64,000 nt of DNA from Bacteroidota bacterium (GCA_023409975.1 JAEYQO010000057.1:1-64000); one strand, 5' to 3'. Positions 25,980 through 35,692 are shown, numbered from the stretch's first letter. Numbers and translations: made by a program. The notes: generated by a model not told the origin, from the sequence alone.

Positions 25980-26279
25980 ATGTCAAAGGAGCCTCAGGAA
26001 CTTATTCCAATTAATGTCTGGCTTGCGGGCAGGAGCTACCGGATTCGTATTCGACCTGAGGAAGAGGAGGCGGTACGAAAGGCTGTGAAAGTGGCGGATG
26101 AAAAGATTATGGAGCTGCGACATTCCTATGCGGGGAAAGACGATCAGGACTTTGTGGCGATGTGTTTATTGATGTATGCTGCTGACAGTGCTATTGAGAC
26201 GTTCCACAGTCCGGTGATACAGCAGGAAATCCAGTCGATGTTGGGGCGGATTGAGTCGGTTCTGGATATAAAGCGGTGA
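25980..26279 (+). CDS. zapA: cell division protein ZapA
   Basis: A 99-residue ZapA-like protein, which bundles FtsZ protofilaments at the division site. The N-terminal beta hairpin INVWLAGRSYRIRIRPEEEEAVRKAVKVADEKI and the following long helix agree with the family. It starts 4 bp after lspA and is probably co-transcribed. No 6S RNA resemblance was recognised in the 127 bp downstream. Confidence 0.87.
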   Translation: MSKEPQELIPINVWLAGRSYRIRIRPEEEEAVRKAVKVADEKIMELRHSYAGKDDQDFVAMCLLMYAADSAIETFHSPVIQQEIQSMLGRIESVLDIKR

Positions 26280-26406
26280 GGGTTATTGACTTTTGCGTTT
26301 GAGTGTTAGCTGGGTATGGCTCATAGGTTTTCTGTTTCATATAAATATTCTCGATAGTTGCGCGTCCAGCGTAGCTTTTGACTATTTTCGGGAGAAATAA
26401 CTTCAC

Positions 26407-27117
26407 TTGAAACTGTTTAGAATGACGATGCTGATGGCAGCGATGGTTGCCACCACTGTAACGATGTATGCACAAACTGCTGAAGAGATTGTCAAGAAGC
26501 ATATTGAGGCGATAGGGGGTGAAGAAAACTGGAAGAAAGTGAAGACCCTTAAGATGAAAGGAAGTGTAACTGCCAATGGGATGGAGATTCCCGTTTCGAT
26601 AGTGAATGAAGATAACAAGGCGATGCGCATGGATTATGAATTGATGGGGACTCAGAACTACATGATCGTCACAACAGGTGAGGGTTGGATGTATTTTCCT
26701 GTTCAGGGGCAGACGCAGCCAGAGGCGTTGCCTGCAGATCAGGTTAAGGAAATGCAGGATCAGCTGGATCTTGAAGGAGAGCTGGTAGGATATGCTGAGA
26801 AAGGGAGCAAGGTAGAGTTTGTTGGTAAGGAAGATATGGAGGGTGCTGAGGTATTCAAGGTGAAGCTGATCAAGAAAGATGGCAAAGAGAAGACCTTGTT
26901 CTTTGATGTTGCGAATTATTATCTGTTGAAGGAAACGCAAATGGTGAATGCGGAGGGGAAAGAAGTGGAGGCAACGAATACCTTTTCAAATTTCAAGAAA
27001 TTGAAAGAGGGGATCACTGTTCCAATGACAGTAGAGTCTGATATGGGTCCGATAACCTTGACAGATGTTGAGATTAATACGGCCATTGACGAAAACCTGT
27101 TTAAGCCGTCGAATTAA
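26407..27117 (+). CDS. LolA-like outer-membrane lipoprotein-sorting family protein
   Basis: A 236-residue exported protein. The TTG at 26407 is preferred as start because it supplies the positively charged n-region (KLFRMTMLMAAM...) of a signal peptide cleaved near YAQ; the ATG at 26422 would lack it. The mature part starts TAEEIVKKHIEAIGGEENWKKVKTLKMKGS and continues as a half-barrel of beta strands like the LolA/LppX fold. Bacteroidota carry many such proteins, and only some act as lipoprotein chaperones. It ends at a strong terminator. Confidence 0.75.
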   Translation: MKLFRMTMLMAAMVATTVTMYAQTAEEIVKKHIEAIGGEENWKKVKTLKMKGSVTANGMEIPVSIVNEDNKAMRMDYELMGTQNYMIVTTGEGWMYFPVQGQTQPEALPADQVKEMQDQLDLEGELVGYAEKGSKVEFVGKEDMEGAEVFKVKLIKKDGKEKTLFFDVANYYLLKETQMVNAEGKEVEATNTFSNFKKLKEGITVPMTVESDMGPITLTDVEINTAIDENLFKPSN

Positions 27118-27142
27118 TTTACAACTTACAAATTGCCAATTT

Positions 27143-27168
27143 AAGCCCGGTTTTGCCGGGCTTTTTTT
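27143..27168 (+). terminator. terminator of the LolA-like gene
   Basis: AAGCCCGG (27143-27150) pairs with CCGGGCTT (27156-27163), loop TTTTG, followed by seven T (27162-27168). The region from here to 27359 holds no gene; it has a direct repeat AGTAGTCAGT but no other structure that I can see. Confidence 0.9.
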
Positions 27169-27359
27169 ATTGGTGATCAACGGGAGAGAGCACACGAGGT
27201 GCAGGTGTTATCTGCTGTTGAGGCAAAATTGCGGAATGTGCGGATGCGGGTGTTGGATGGAGATGGGATGGGTTCGGAGTAGTCAGTGAACAGTAGTCAG
27301 TCAATAATCAGGAACAGCGATATTACTTGCTTCATACAACTGGGTTACCTAATCAAAAT

Positions 27360-27387
27360 AGAAAGGCCAGCTTACGCTGGCCTTTCT
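27360..27387 (-). terminator. terminator of porV
   Basis: A perfect 12-bp stem (27360-27371 with 27376-27387), loop of 4. On the minus strand it is followed by ATTTTGATT. It lies 25 bp beyond the porV stop. Confidence 0.8.
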
Positions 27388-27412
27388 GATAGTTAAACTT
27401 TATCGTGATTAC

Positions 27413-28603
27413 TTATTCTGAGACTTCTGTATTTAGCTCGTCGAAATCAAACACAAGGGAGAAGCGGAATGTATTGGACAGTGGGTTGCGGTTGATGCCT
27501 GTTCCGGAGGGGATCAGGTAAGATGCGTTGATGGTAAATACGTTGAGTTTGACGCCGATACCAGCAGTGAGGAATTTCCTGTCGCCTTTAGTGGCATGTT
27601 CCCAGAAGTAACCGCCACGAACGGCAAATTGATTTTGGTACCAGTATTCCACACCAGCGGAAACCTGGAATTCCCTTAGTTCTTCGCTGAAGCCACCGGG
27701 GGCGTCGCTGAAGGAGCCTAACATACCAGAGACCACTGATTTTTCAGGAATATAATATGCGGGTGTGCCAGAAGTAGAACTATCCTGAGGTGTAGGTACC
27801 AGGAGTTTGTTGACATCGACTGCGAAAGTGATTTTGTTGTACTCGTCAATCCCTTTAGTGTACGCTGCACCGATGCCGAGGTTGATGGGGATGAAATCGC
27901 GGCGGGTGGAGGTATAGGAAATTTTGGAGCCGACATTGCTTAATACAGCACCGAAGCTGAAATTATTGCTGCGGAACTCATCGACTTCCTGAGTTCTTGT
28001 ATAATAGACGCCCAGGTCGGCAGCAAATGCCTTGCCCGGCTTATAATCGATGCCATTTCCGCCAGTGGCACCTAACCCAGATGCGATTCCAGAGTGGACG
28101 TATCGAAGTGAGACACCTGTTGAAAGGAATTCGGAGAGGCGGCGGGAGTATCCCAGGTCGACTGACCATTCTCTGGGTTTGCCGGTGCCGAGAGGCTTCA
28201 TATCCAGACTGGTGAAATTGATATCACCGAGGTTGAAGTAACGCAGGGAGCCGCTGATTGCCTGATTGTCATTTTCCCCGAATTTGAAATAACCAGAAAG
28301 ATAGCCCAGCCAGATATCCGGAACGAGGTCTCTCAACCAGGGAGTATACGTCATGGAAACCCCAAACTTCTTTGGTGCAAATGGGATCTTTCCGACATTC
28401 CAATATTGAGCATTGGCGTCTGGGGAGATGGCAATACCTACATCGCCCATGGCGCCGGAACGAGCATCCGGTGAGATCCTAAGGAAAGGAACTGCAGTAG
28501 TGATCGTATTCACTTGTCCACTAGCATTAGTGTTTTGAGCGAAGGATTGGGTCGCGCAGGCAGTTAAGATGCTTAATCCGATTAAAGCAAAACGTTTTGC
28601 CAT
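27413..28603 (-). CDS. porV: type IX secretion outer-membrane protein PorV (LptO)
   Basis: A 396-residue FadL-like 14-strand barrel. The signal peptide (MAKRFALIGLSILTACATQSFAQ) precedes the PorV signature VPFLRISPDARSGAMGDVG and NAQYWNVGKIPF. PorV carries cargo from the SprA translocon to the PorU sortase complex at the outer membrane. It lies downstream of porU on the same strand with a 106-bp gap that holds its own perfect promoter, so it can be made independently of porU. The second PorV-like gene at 15.3 kb is a distinct paralogue. Confidence 0.95.
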   Translation of the reverse strand: MAKRFALIGLSILTACATQSFAQNTNASGQVNTITTAVPFLRISPDARSGAMGDVGIAISPDANAQYWNVGKIPFAPKKFGVSMTYTPWLRDLVPDIWLGYLSGYFKFGENDNQAISGSLRYFNLGDINFTSLDMKPLGTGKPREWSVDLGYSRRLSEFLSTGVSLRYVHSGIASGLGATGGNGIDYKPGKAFAADLGVYYTRTQEVDEFRSNNFSFGAVLSNVGSKISYTSTRRDFIPINLGIGAAYTKGIDEYNKITFAVDVNKLLVPTPQDSSTSGTPAYYIPEKSVVSGMLGSFSDAPGGFSEELREFQVSAGVEYWYQNQFAVRGGYFWEHATKGDRKFLTAGIGVKLNVFTINASYLIPSGTGINRNPLSNTFRFSLVFDFDELNTEVSE

Positions 28604-28630
28604 TTAATGATGATTTATTTTAAAGTTATG

Positions 28631-28661
28631 CAAAGGTATTCGATTTGAACCTGTCGGCAAA
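28631..28661 (-). promoter_or_regulatory. porV promoter with abutting inverted repeat
   Basis: On the minus strand TTTG (28661-28658), 19-bp spacer, TACCTTTG (28638-28631), a perfect match to the Bacteroidota consensus. Immediately upstream lies an inverted repeat CACTCA-n-TGAGTG (28662-28674), which could be an operator, and further upstream a run of eight C on the minus strand (28680-28687). Confidence 0.75.
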
Positions 28662-28709
28662 CACTCAATGAGTGCCGGAGGGGGGGGTGAATTTATGATT
28701 TTTCTCTTA

Positions 28710-31700
28710 TTAACGCACAATCACCAGTTTTTGGTATGCTGAAGTTTGAAGTCCTTTGTCTGTTGTGATATTCACCCTGTATACATATATACCGCTTGGA
28801 AGCATAGTGCCATTGTCGTCTGTACCATCCCAGGAGATTTCATTGGTACGGCTTCCGTTTGGTGTAAATGTTTCTTTGATTGTTCTGACATAACCGCCCA
28901 TTGTATTAAATATCTGTATGGTTATATTCATTTGTTGTTCAGGGTGGTTGTGTTCAAAGACGAAATTAGTTACATCGCTGAAGGGGTTCGGGTAGTTCAT
29001 TAGGTTTCTAACGAGGACGACCTCACCGTTCACCACTTCAAAATGAACCGTTCCTTCGCCGGAATTATTGTTCATGTCCCAGGCCTTTACTCTGAGGGAG
29101 TGTCTTCCATCGGGGAGGCCGGATATGGGGAAAGAAACATAGCCGCGGGTACAATCGTCGGGCGCGGTTTCGTAATAATCATTCAAGATATACGGGGCTT
29201 CATACTGATCATCAAGGATTGCGGTCAGATCGTGGCCGACGCTATTGCCGGAGACGTTTATGCCGGTTTCATCGAAAAGCTGTACGTAAAGCAGGCTGTT
29301 GGTGCCTGTGAGGCCTCCGTCAATGAACAATGAATCATTCATAAAAGGTTTTACGATAGGGGCGTCGTCTTCAATGACCGGGTTGTCGGAAAAGCCGCCG
29401 ATAACCATGCTGGAATCTATGCCTGCCGCGTCCGTAAGGCCATTTTCAGCATAGTAGCTGATTTTTCCGATACCATAATCGTAGTTGATGTCTTTGGGCG
29501 TTATGAATGTCACGGAGAAACGTCCGTTCGTCACAGTGGCTTTTCCTCTGTAGATGATATTATTCTGAACCGTGAAAGTTTTCTGCGTGCCATTCTCTGG
29601 GAGGGTGGTCCTTGTTTTGGGTTTATCGTATATCGTGAGGTAGACCGTTCCATTGAAATCTGTAATTACCTGATCGTTATTGTCCCTGATACTTCCTTTA
29701 ACCGTGTGTTTTCCGAGGGCTGAAAGTGTGTCAGTAGGTTTGTTGCTATCACCGGCGTACACTTCATCAGTGCTGACTTTGTGTTCAGGGAAAGCGGGTT
29801 TCAGAGCGGGATCGCCCAACAGAGCAAATTTGCGGTAGTTGGCGAGGGCAAATTCATTTCCAGGTGATACATAGGTTAGATTCTTGCTATGGCGGATGGC
29901 ATCTCCGAATGTGAGCCATTGTCCATTCACCTGGTTAAACTGCGTACGGATATAGGACATATTCATCGGCCTGTTCAGGTGCTGATATACGAGTTGAGTG
30001 GTCGTTAGCAGAGCGATAGCGCCACCATCTTCTTTAAGAATTAGTTTTTCACCTGCGGAAACATGGGCTGGTTCATCGTATTTGCTGAACTCGCAGGTAG
30101 CGGTAACGATGATTGGCAGTTTGTTGATATTCTTCCAGCCATTGAAATCGTCCTGTGTGAGAATTCTTTCATGTGCCAGGGTGATGATACTGCCATGTCC
30201 ATTGTAATTTATCAGGAACGTCCCTTTGAAGACCGCATCATTGATGGCTTTGTTGGCTTCAGGAGCACGAACGCCACCGGGGGTAGAAATGGTTGGAATA
30301 GCGGCCAGGTGGATCTTATTCGGGTTGTAGATCTGATTGGTGATCATCTGGGTCATGATCTCACCATCTTCGAAATGCACCAGTCCATCCCCATTGTCTG
30401 TCACGATGGTGGTGGAAAGACGCCATGGACCGAGTGAGGCGGGGCTTGCGTAGCCGATGATCTTTTCGACCACCTTCATAGCCGAAGTTGCGGTAGCAAC
30501 AGGGAGGCGGCCGACTGCTACATCCAGTGTATTAGCGATGGACCAGTCTTCGACATTTTCATTCTGATCGAGGAATCCAAAAAAATCGTCGGAGCAATAG
30601 GCTACCAGCGTTGCCACTGATTCGGAAGTTTCGTAGGTAGGGACGAAGTTGGTATTATTGGTTACGCGGTCTTTGTAGTCAAAGGAGGCGTCTCCGAGCA
30701 GCAGCAGGTAGCGGGGCATTTCAGTTGTGTCGTTTCCTGCGCGATCATAGAACATCTTTACAAAATCCCTGATTGCTGAAATGTCCTGAGAGCCGGAGCT
30801 AAACTCATTGTAAATCACATCTGTAGTTGTGACCAGGACCCGTAGCTGGTTTTTCTGTCTGTGGAAATCGGCCAGTTTTTCTGCGGCGTCGACAAAATCC
30901 TTGTGCGTGACGATAACATAGTCGACCTGATTGCTGCCATGAAGATTCTGGTTCTCTACTTTATGAACGAATTCGGGGGTATGATAGCTGGTTCCATCGT
31001 GTGCAATAAATTCATGAAATTGTCCTGCAGCCTGTTTGAAAATGAAATTACCTCCCGAGATATTCCCATTCATTTTTGTGGGTTCAAGAGGGTTAGTGAT
31101 ATCCCAAACGACGATATTACTGTTGGCATTTGCCATGCGATATTCAGCGATGCTGAAGGTGCCAACGGTATTCCAGTCACTGAAAAAGAATTGTGGGCCA
31201 TTGAAGGAGAGTGACGTCCTGTAGTTCAGTTCCAGAAAATCCAGGTAACCTTTTCCTGAGGAGGCTGCGGGGGTATAAGTGAGATCGAACACTGCTGTGT
31301 TACTGTTTACGGCAACTTTCTGATCGCCGAGGTAGTTGGCGATAGCGTTTGCCTCTGAATTTGGGGGGATCTGACCGAAGCTCCTTGAGACGATTTGCTG
31401 TCCATTGAGGTTTATGGCAAAGAGATTACCTGCTGCCGGGGACCGTGATCCGATGTGGTAGCGGACATACATGCTATCCGTCGCCGAGCCCAGGTCGAAG
31501 CTGAAAGATCTGGAATTCTGACCCCCGGGATCTGTGCTGAATTCTTCACCCCACCATAATTTTCCGAAATTTCTGAGGTTGACGAGGTCATTATTGTGTG
31601 CCTGATAGGCATCCGTAGATGTTGAAACGACATCTGCGGGATCATTGACGGAAGCCGATTGTACCCTTTTTCCGGGTCCCTGATCGAAATTCAGGAAGTA

Positions 31701-32453
31701 ATAGGCGTTGTCTTCGTAGATATTATGTTGATAATGAAATCTTCTGCTGCTTTCGTTTTTCACCCATGCGTGGGGGCCGTTGGCATAGAAAAGGATGTAG
31801 TCATTCGCATCGAATTTATTGTCTCCACCATCTACGACAACGATGGCATTTTCCTGGAGGTCGTCATAACGGAACGCTGCGTTATTTTCAGGAAGCAGTG
31901 TGCCGCCGTTACCATATAGCCTGATATGAGAGGGGTTGATCTGGTTTGGATCGATACCGAGCTTTGATTGAAGGAAACTGTAATCAATCTTATAGACACC
32001 CCTTTCTTTTACAGATATTTTGTACCAGTTGCCCTGAGCCAGCACGCTGGGGCTGGCAGTTGTTTTTGCTTTGATGTCGCTTTGAGGTTGTGCAGCAGCT
32101 TCAGTGAGTTTAAGGGAGATAAAGCTAAGTTGAGCTGGTTGTCTGGTGGCTGGTGCGAGGTTGTAGGCGGGAATTCTGATAAATGCGAAAGGCCTTTTGC
32201 GTTCCATTCCAAGAATGATGTCGAGATCTTTTGCTGGCTTGAGTTGAACACTATCCGGCAGGCCTGGGACTTCTGAGTAACGGGCATGAAGAACCTCGAC
32301 TGTGGGTTGCTGGTAGTGCTGCAGCCAAACTTTCCTGATGATATAACCATCCTTTATCTGATCGGCAGATACTTCAAATTCCAGGTTGGCTGGTTGAGCG
32401 AAGACTGGTACTGTTGCCACCAGGTAGGTGAGGAAGGCAATTAGTTTTCTCAT
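28710..32453 (-). CDS. porU: type IX secretion system C25-family sortase PorU
   Basis: A 1247-residue PorU, the cysteine sortase that removes type IX C-terminal signals and attaches cargo to A-LPS. The signal peptide is MRKLIAFLTYLVATVPVFA. The gingipain-like C25 domain spans about 500-880, with catalytic His753 in NYNGHGS and Cys787 in TATCEFS. The last about 90 residues are a type A C-terminal domain (LMNYPNPFSD...GIYVYRVNITTDKG...YQKLVIVR), so PorU itself uses the system. It is upstream of porV and divergent from gldJ. N-terminal strands (QPANLEFEVSADQI) match other PorU proteins. Confidence 0.95.
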   Translation of the reverse strand: MRKLIAFLTYLVATVPVFAQPANLEFEVSADQIKDGYIIRKVWLQHYQQPTVEVLHARYSEVPGLPDSVQLKPAKDLDIILGMERKRPFAFIRIPAYNLAPATRQPAQLSFISLKLTEAAAQPQSDIKAKTTASPSVLAQGNWYKISVKERGVYKIDYSFLQSKLGIDPNQINPSHIRLYGNGGTLLPENNAAFRYDDLQENAIVVVDGGDNKFDANDYILFYANGPHAWVKNESSRRFHYQHNIYEDNAYYFLNFDQGPGKRVQSASVNDPADVVSTSTDAYQAHNNDLVNLRNFGKLWWGEEFSTDPGGQNSRSFSFDLGSATDSMYVRYHIGSRSPAAGNLFAINLNGQQIVSRSFGQIPPNSEANAIANYLGDQKVAVNSNTAVFDLTYTPAASSGKGYLDFLELNYRTSLSFNGPQFFFSDWNTVGTFSIAEYRMANANSNIVVWDITNPLEPTKMNGNISGGNFIFKQAAGQFHEFIAHDGTSYHTPEFVHKVENQNLHGSNQVDYVIVTHKDFVDAAEKLADFHRQKNQLRVLVTTTDVIYNEFSSGSQDISAIRDFVKMFYDRAGNDTTEMPRYLLLLGDASFDYKDRVTNNTNFVPTYETSESVATLVAYCSDDFFGFLDQNENVEDWSIANTLDVAVGRLPVATATSAMKVVEKIIGYASPASLGPWRLSTTIVTDNGDGLVHFEDGEIMTQMITNQIYNPNKIHLAAIPTISTPGGVRAPEANKAINDAVFKGTFLINYNGHGSIITLAHERILTQDDFNGWKNINKLPIIVTATCEFSKYDEPAHVSAGEKLILKEDGGAIALLTTTQLVYQHLNRPMNMSYIRTQFNQVNGQWLTFGDAIRHSKNLTYVSPGNEFALANYRKFALLGDPALKPAFPEHKVSTDEVYAGDSNKPTDTLSALGKHTVKGSIRDNNDQVITDFNGTVYLTIYDKPKTRTTLPENGTQKTFTVQNNIIYRGKATVTNGRFSVTFITPKDINYDYGIGKISYYAENGLTDAAGIDSSMVIGGFSDNPVIEDDAPIVKPFMNDSLFIDGGLTGTNSLLYVQLFDETGINVSGNSVGHDLTAILDDQYEAPYILNDYYETAPDDCTRGYVSFPISGLPDGRHSLRVKAWDMNNNSGEGTVHFEVVNGEVVLVRNLMNYPNPFSDVTNFVFEHNHPEQQMNITIQIFNTMGGYVRTIKETFTPNGSRTNEISWDGTDDNGTMLPSGIYVYRVNITTDKGLQTSAYQKLVIVR

Positions 32454-32808
32454 TTTATATATAGTTGCTGGTTAAATCCGGCCTATCAAAATTACGCAAA
32501 TTGAAACTTGGGATTGTCACGTGTTCAAGATGCTTCAGGAGATATTAACGAAATTTGACTGGGATTATTGCGCATGGGGGGCGGGTGTTGACAGCAATGA
32601 TCGAGCGGCGCTGGACAGGACTTTGGATTAGCCCCCGGGTTTTCTACCTGAGATACGGGGATTGAAGTCCAGTAAATTGCATCCACAAGTGTGAGTATAT
32701 TTTTTCTTCTGCTTTAGTGCAAAGGCTTGACATTTTGAAAAGAATGCTCTAACATTGTAACGCTTTTAACAATTTTCAACGAATCGTAGCAAATATTTTT
32801 CTCTGATT
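32454..32808. promoter_or_regulatory. 355-bp divergent intergenic region, porU/gldJ
   Basis: No gene is seen. For porU, a consensus -7 TAATTTTG lies on the minus strand at 32494-32487 without a clear -33. For gldJ, TTG at 32727-32729, 20-bp spacer and TAACATTG at 32750-32757 form a near-consensus promoter with a 5' leader of about 45 bases. The middle (32570-32660) is G-rich and otherwise featureless. Confidence 0.45.
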
Positions 32809-34332
32809 ATGAAAAGAACTCTCATTGGCGTGAGCATGCTGTGTATCGGAGCAGCGACCCTCTTGTCAGCCTGCTCTTCGAACAGATCTTCCGGCGTGTC
32901 CAGAGCCACCGGTTGGGATTATAACGACCCACGCCTGGGCGGTTTCCATGTGCCAGATTACCCAGGGCAGCAGACAGGACCAGGACTTACATTTATAGAA
33001 GGTGGCCGTTTTACAATGGGACAAACTGAAGAAGATCTGCTCATGGAGCGTAATAATATACCCAGAACTGTTTCTGTATCATCCTTTTATATGGATGAAA
33101 CGGAGGTGGCCAACGTTCACTACAGGGAATATATTTACTGGTTGCAGCGTTCTTATGGTTCTGACTATCCTGAACACATTGCAAGGGCGCTTCCAGATAC
33201 TACTACATGGCGCAGGGCGCTTTCCTATAATGAGCCATTGGTTCAGTATTATTTTCGCCATGCCGCGTATAACTTCTATCCGGTCGTGGGTGTGAACTGG
33301 TACCAGGCAAATGAGTTTGCAAGGTGGCGCAGTGACAGGGTGAACGAGCAGATATTGATGAAGAATGGTATGCTTGAGAAGAATCCTAACCAGGTGAACG
33401 AAGACGTGTTCACTACTGAAACTTATGTTGCCGGACAGTATGAGGGTGCGGCTGGCAGAAGGCGTCTGCGTGATCTTGATCCTAGTGGCGCTGGTCGCAG
33501 AAACGTCACTTATTCTGATGGTTATCTGTTGCCGAATTATCGTCTACCGACAGAAGCTGAGTGGGAATATGCTGCACTTGGTCTTATAGGAAACAATCCT
33601 GAGCCTGCTACTAAACGCCGTCGTGGTGAAGAGGTGCTCACAGACAGGAATGTATACCCATGGGGTCCTAAAGAAACTGTGCGTGCTAATCAGCGTAATG
33701 CACAGCAGGGTGAGTTCCTTGGTAACTTCCGTCGCGGTCGTGGTGATTTGATGGGTGTTCCTGGTGGATTGAATGACAATGCAGATATCCCTGCTCCGAT
33801 CTTCTCTTTCAAACCAAATGCTTTTGGTCTATATAACATGGCTGGTAACGTTAGCGAGTGGGTTGCTGATACCTACCGTCCGATGACGCACCAGGATGCT
33901 GAAGACTTCCGTCCATTCCGTGGTAACGTTTATGATGCATACAGGCGCATTGCTGAGGATAACTCTCTGGAAGAAAAAGACAGCCTTGGTCGTCTTTCCA
34001 CTCGCCTGATGACACCGGAAGAGCTTGCTGCAAAACGCAATCAGGACTTTATGGTCAACGATGCGGATGCCCGTGATTATATTGATGGAGATTCTGTATT
34101 TGTTTATGACTATGGTCGTACAACGCTGATCAACAATGACAGCCGTGTGATCAAAGGTGGTAGCTGGGCAGACCGTGCTTACTGGCTCTCTCCAGGTACC
34201 CGTCGCTTCCATCAGGCAAACCAGGGTAGTTCTACTATCGGTTTCCGTCTTGCAATGGACCGTCTGGGTAGTCCTACCGGTGATAACACTATGGGTTCCG
34301 GAAATTATTTCAGCAGCGGTAGAAGAAGATAA
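32809..34332 (+). CDS. gldJ: gliding motility lipoprotein GldJ
   Basis: A 507-residue lipoprotein (lipobox LLSAC, Cys22) with a formylglycine-generating-enzyme-like (FGE-sulfatase) domain. GldJ marks are GWDYNDPRLGGFHVPDYPGQ after the N-terminus, LTFIEGGRFTMGQTEEDLLME, and the conserved IKGGSWADRAYWLSPGTRRF near the C-terminus. In Flavobacterium johnsoniae GldJ is needed for gliding and stabilises type IX components such as GldK. Catalytic copper-binding Cys of true FGEs are not seen, so it is likely structural. It is followed by a terminator and murF, an order conserved in gliding Bacteroidota as I recall. Confidence 0.95.
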   Translation: MKRTLIGVSMLCIGAATLLSACSSNRSSGVSRATGWDYNDPRLGGFHVPDYPGQQTGPGLTFIEGGRFTMGQTEEDLLMERNNIPRTVSVSSFYMDETEVANVHYREYIYWLQRSYGSDYPEHIARALPDTTTWRRALSYNEPLVQYYFRHAAYNFYPVVGVNWYQANEFARWRSDRVNEQILMKNGMLEKNPNQVNEDVFTTETYVAGQYEGAAGRRRLRDLDPSGAGRRNVTYSDGYLLPNYRLPTEAEWEYAALGLIGNNPEPATKRRRGEEVLTDRNVYPWGPKETVRANQRNAQQGEFLGNFRRGRGDLMGVPGGLNDNADIPAPIFSFKPNAFGLYNMAGNVSEWVADTYRPMTHQDAEDFRPFRGNVYDAYRRIAEDNSLEEKDSLGRLSTRLMTPEELAAKRNQDFMVNDADARDYIDGDSVFVYDYGRTTLINNDSRVIKGGSWADRAYWLSPGTRRFHQANQGSSTIGFRLAMDRLGSPTGDNTMGSGNYFSSGRRR

Positions 34333-34354
34333 AAACTGCTCACTGCATAAAAGG

Positions 34355-34380
34355 ACCCCTCCAAAATGGAGGGGTTTTTT
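34355..34380 (+). terminator. terminator between gldJ and murF
   Basis: ACCCCTCC (34355-34362) pairs with GGAGGGGT (34368-34375), loop AAAAT, then six T (34375-34380). It ends only 28 bp before the proposed murF start. Confidence 0.88.
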
Positions 34381-34408
34381 ATTTTTATCAGGTCAAACCT
34401 TTTTAGTC

Positions 34409-35692
34409 TTGGAATTAGCTTCACTCTACGAAATATACCTACGCCATCCCCGGATTCAGACTGACACCAGAAAGCTTCGGAAGGGGGATCTTTTTTTTGC
34501 CCTGAAGGGCCCGAATTTCAATGGCAATGAATTTGCTCTGCCGGCGTTGGAAAATGGTGCGGCCTATGTGGTGGTGGATGAAACCCCTGGCGTTGAGGAT
34601 GAAAGAATTATTGAAGTGCCTGATGTGTTGACGACACTACAGCAATTAGCATCCTACCATCGTTTGAAGCTTGATATTCCTATTCTGGCAATAACCGGAT
34701 CGAATGGAAAGACGACTACCAAGGAGCTGGTCACTGCTGGCCTGAGAACCCGTTTTTGCACCTATGCTACTGAGGGTAATCTCAATAATCACATAGGTGT
34801 TCCTCTGACGATTCTTCGCATTGGGAGTGACGCTGAATTAGCTGTGATAGAGATGGGTGCAAATCACCAGAAGGAAATAGCTTCCTATTGTGAGATTGCG
34901 AGGCCTACGCACGGGCTGATCACAAACTGTGGGAAGGCGCATATAGAAGGATTTGGAGGTGAAGAGGGGGTGAGAAAGGGTAAGGGTGAACTTTTTGAGT
35001 TCCTCAGGGATACGGGAGGGCTGGTTTTCAGAAATTCGGAGCTATCCTATCTTGCTACGATGGCGGAGGGAATTGCGCAGCAGATCACCTATGGGACTCA
35101 CAATGCGCATATACCCGGAAGGATCATTGGAGCGAATCCATTTTTAGAAGTAGCTGTGTTGAAATCGGGCGCGGAATGTACGATCCGGACGCAGCTAGTG
35201 GGAGATTATAATTTTCCAAACGTCATGGCTGCGGTGGCGGTGGGGTTACATTTTGGCGTGTCGATAGATTCTTTGCGAGCTGCGATAGAGAACTATCAGC
35301 CGGATAATAGTCGCAGTCAGTTTGTGGATAGAGGAGGCAATAAGGTGATCCTTGACGCTTATAATGCGAACCCCACCAGTATGCGGGCCGCGATATCCAA
35401 TTTTGCGGCGCAGAGCATGCCTGAAAAGATGTTATGGATCGGTGCTATGAAGGAGATGGGTGAGGACGAAGTAAGGGAGCACCAGGAGCTGGTTGATTTC
35501 ATCCAAAACTTTCGGTGGAGTGATGTGATTTTGGTAGGGAAAGAATTTGAGCATATCCGTCACCCTTTTACCTGGTATTGTGACTCTGGGGCGGCAGCTG
35601 CGGAAATAAAGAAGCAGCAGCTTACAGGAGCGTCTATTCTGATTAAGGGCTCGAGGGGAAGCAAAATGGAACTGATGTTAGAGGCGATCTGA
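34409..35692 (+). CDS. murF: UDP-N-acetylmuramoyl-tripeptide--D-alanyl-D-alanine ligase
   Basis: A 427-residue MurF, which adds D-Ala-D-Ala to the UDP-MurNAc-tripeptide in the last cytoplasmic step of peptidoglycan precursor synthesis. The P-loop AITGSNGKTTTKELV, the VIEMGANHQKEIA motif and the C-terminal domain (ILDAYNANPTSMRAAI, LWIGAMKEMG) are present. The start is set at TTG 34409, where homology begins (LELASLYEIYL). No ATG exists in frame between the gldJ terminator and the conserved sequence, and the upstream open frame runs back into gldJ. Transcription either reads through the terminator or starts in the short gap. Confidence 0.93.
   Translation: MELASLYEIYLRHPRIQTDTRKLRKGDLFFALKGPNFNGNEFALPALENGAAYVVVDETPGVEDERIIEVPDVLTTLQQLASYHRLKLDIPILAITGSNGKTTTKELVTAGLRTRFCTYATEGNLNNHIGVPLTILRIGSDAELAVIEMGANHQKEIASYCEIARPTHGLITNCGKAHIEGFGGEEGVRKGKGELFEFLRDTGGLVFRNSELSYLATMAEGIAQQITYGTHNAHIPGRIIGANPFLEVAVLKSGAECTIRTQLVGDYNFPNVMAAVAVGLHFGVSIDSLRAAIENYQPDNSRSQFVDRGGNKVILDAYNANPTSMRAAISNFAAQSMPEKMLWIGAMKEMGEDEVREHQELVDFIQNFRWSDVILVGKEFEHIRHPFTWYCDSGAAAAEIKKQQLTGASILIKGSRGSKMELMLEAI

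Noticed and set aside
26280..26406. 6S RNA after zapA, as in Proteobacteria
   Set aside because: I could not recognise the large internal-bulge hairpin, and the association is not established for Bacteroidota.
26191..26940. A 249-codon minus-strand frame across zapA end and the LolA-like gene
   Set aside because: The plus-strand gene has a signal peptide and terminator in the right places; the minus frame has no recognisable domain.
27278..27302. Direct repeat AGTAGTCAGT in the spacer after the LolA-like gene
   Set aside because: Two short copies with no other structure; likely chance or decayed sequence.
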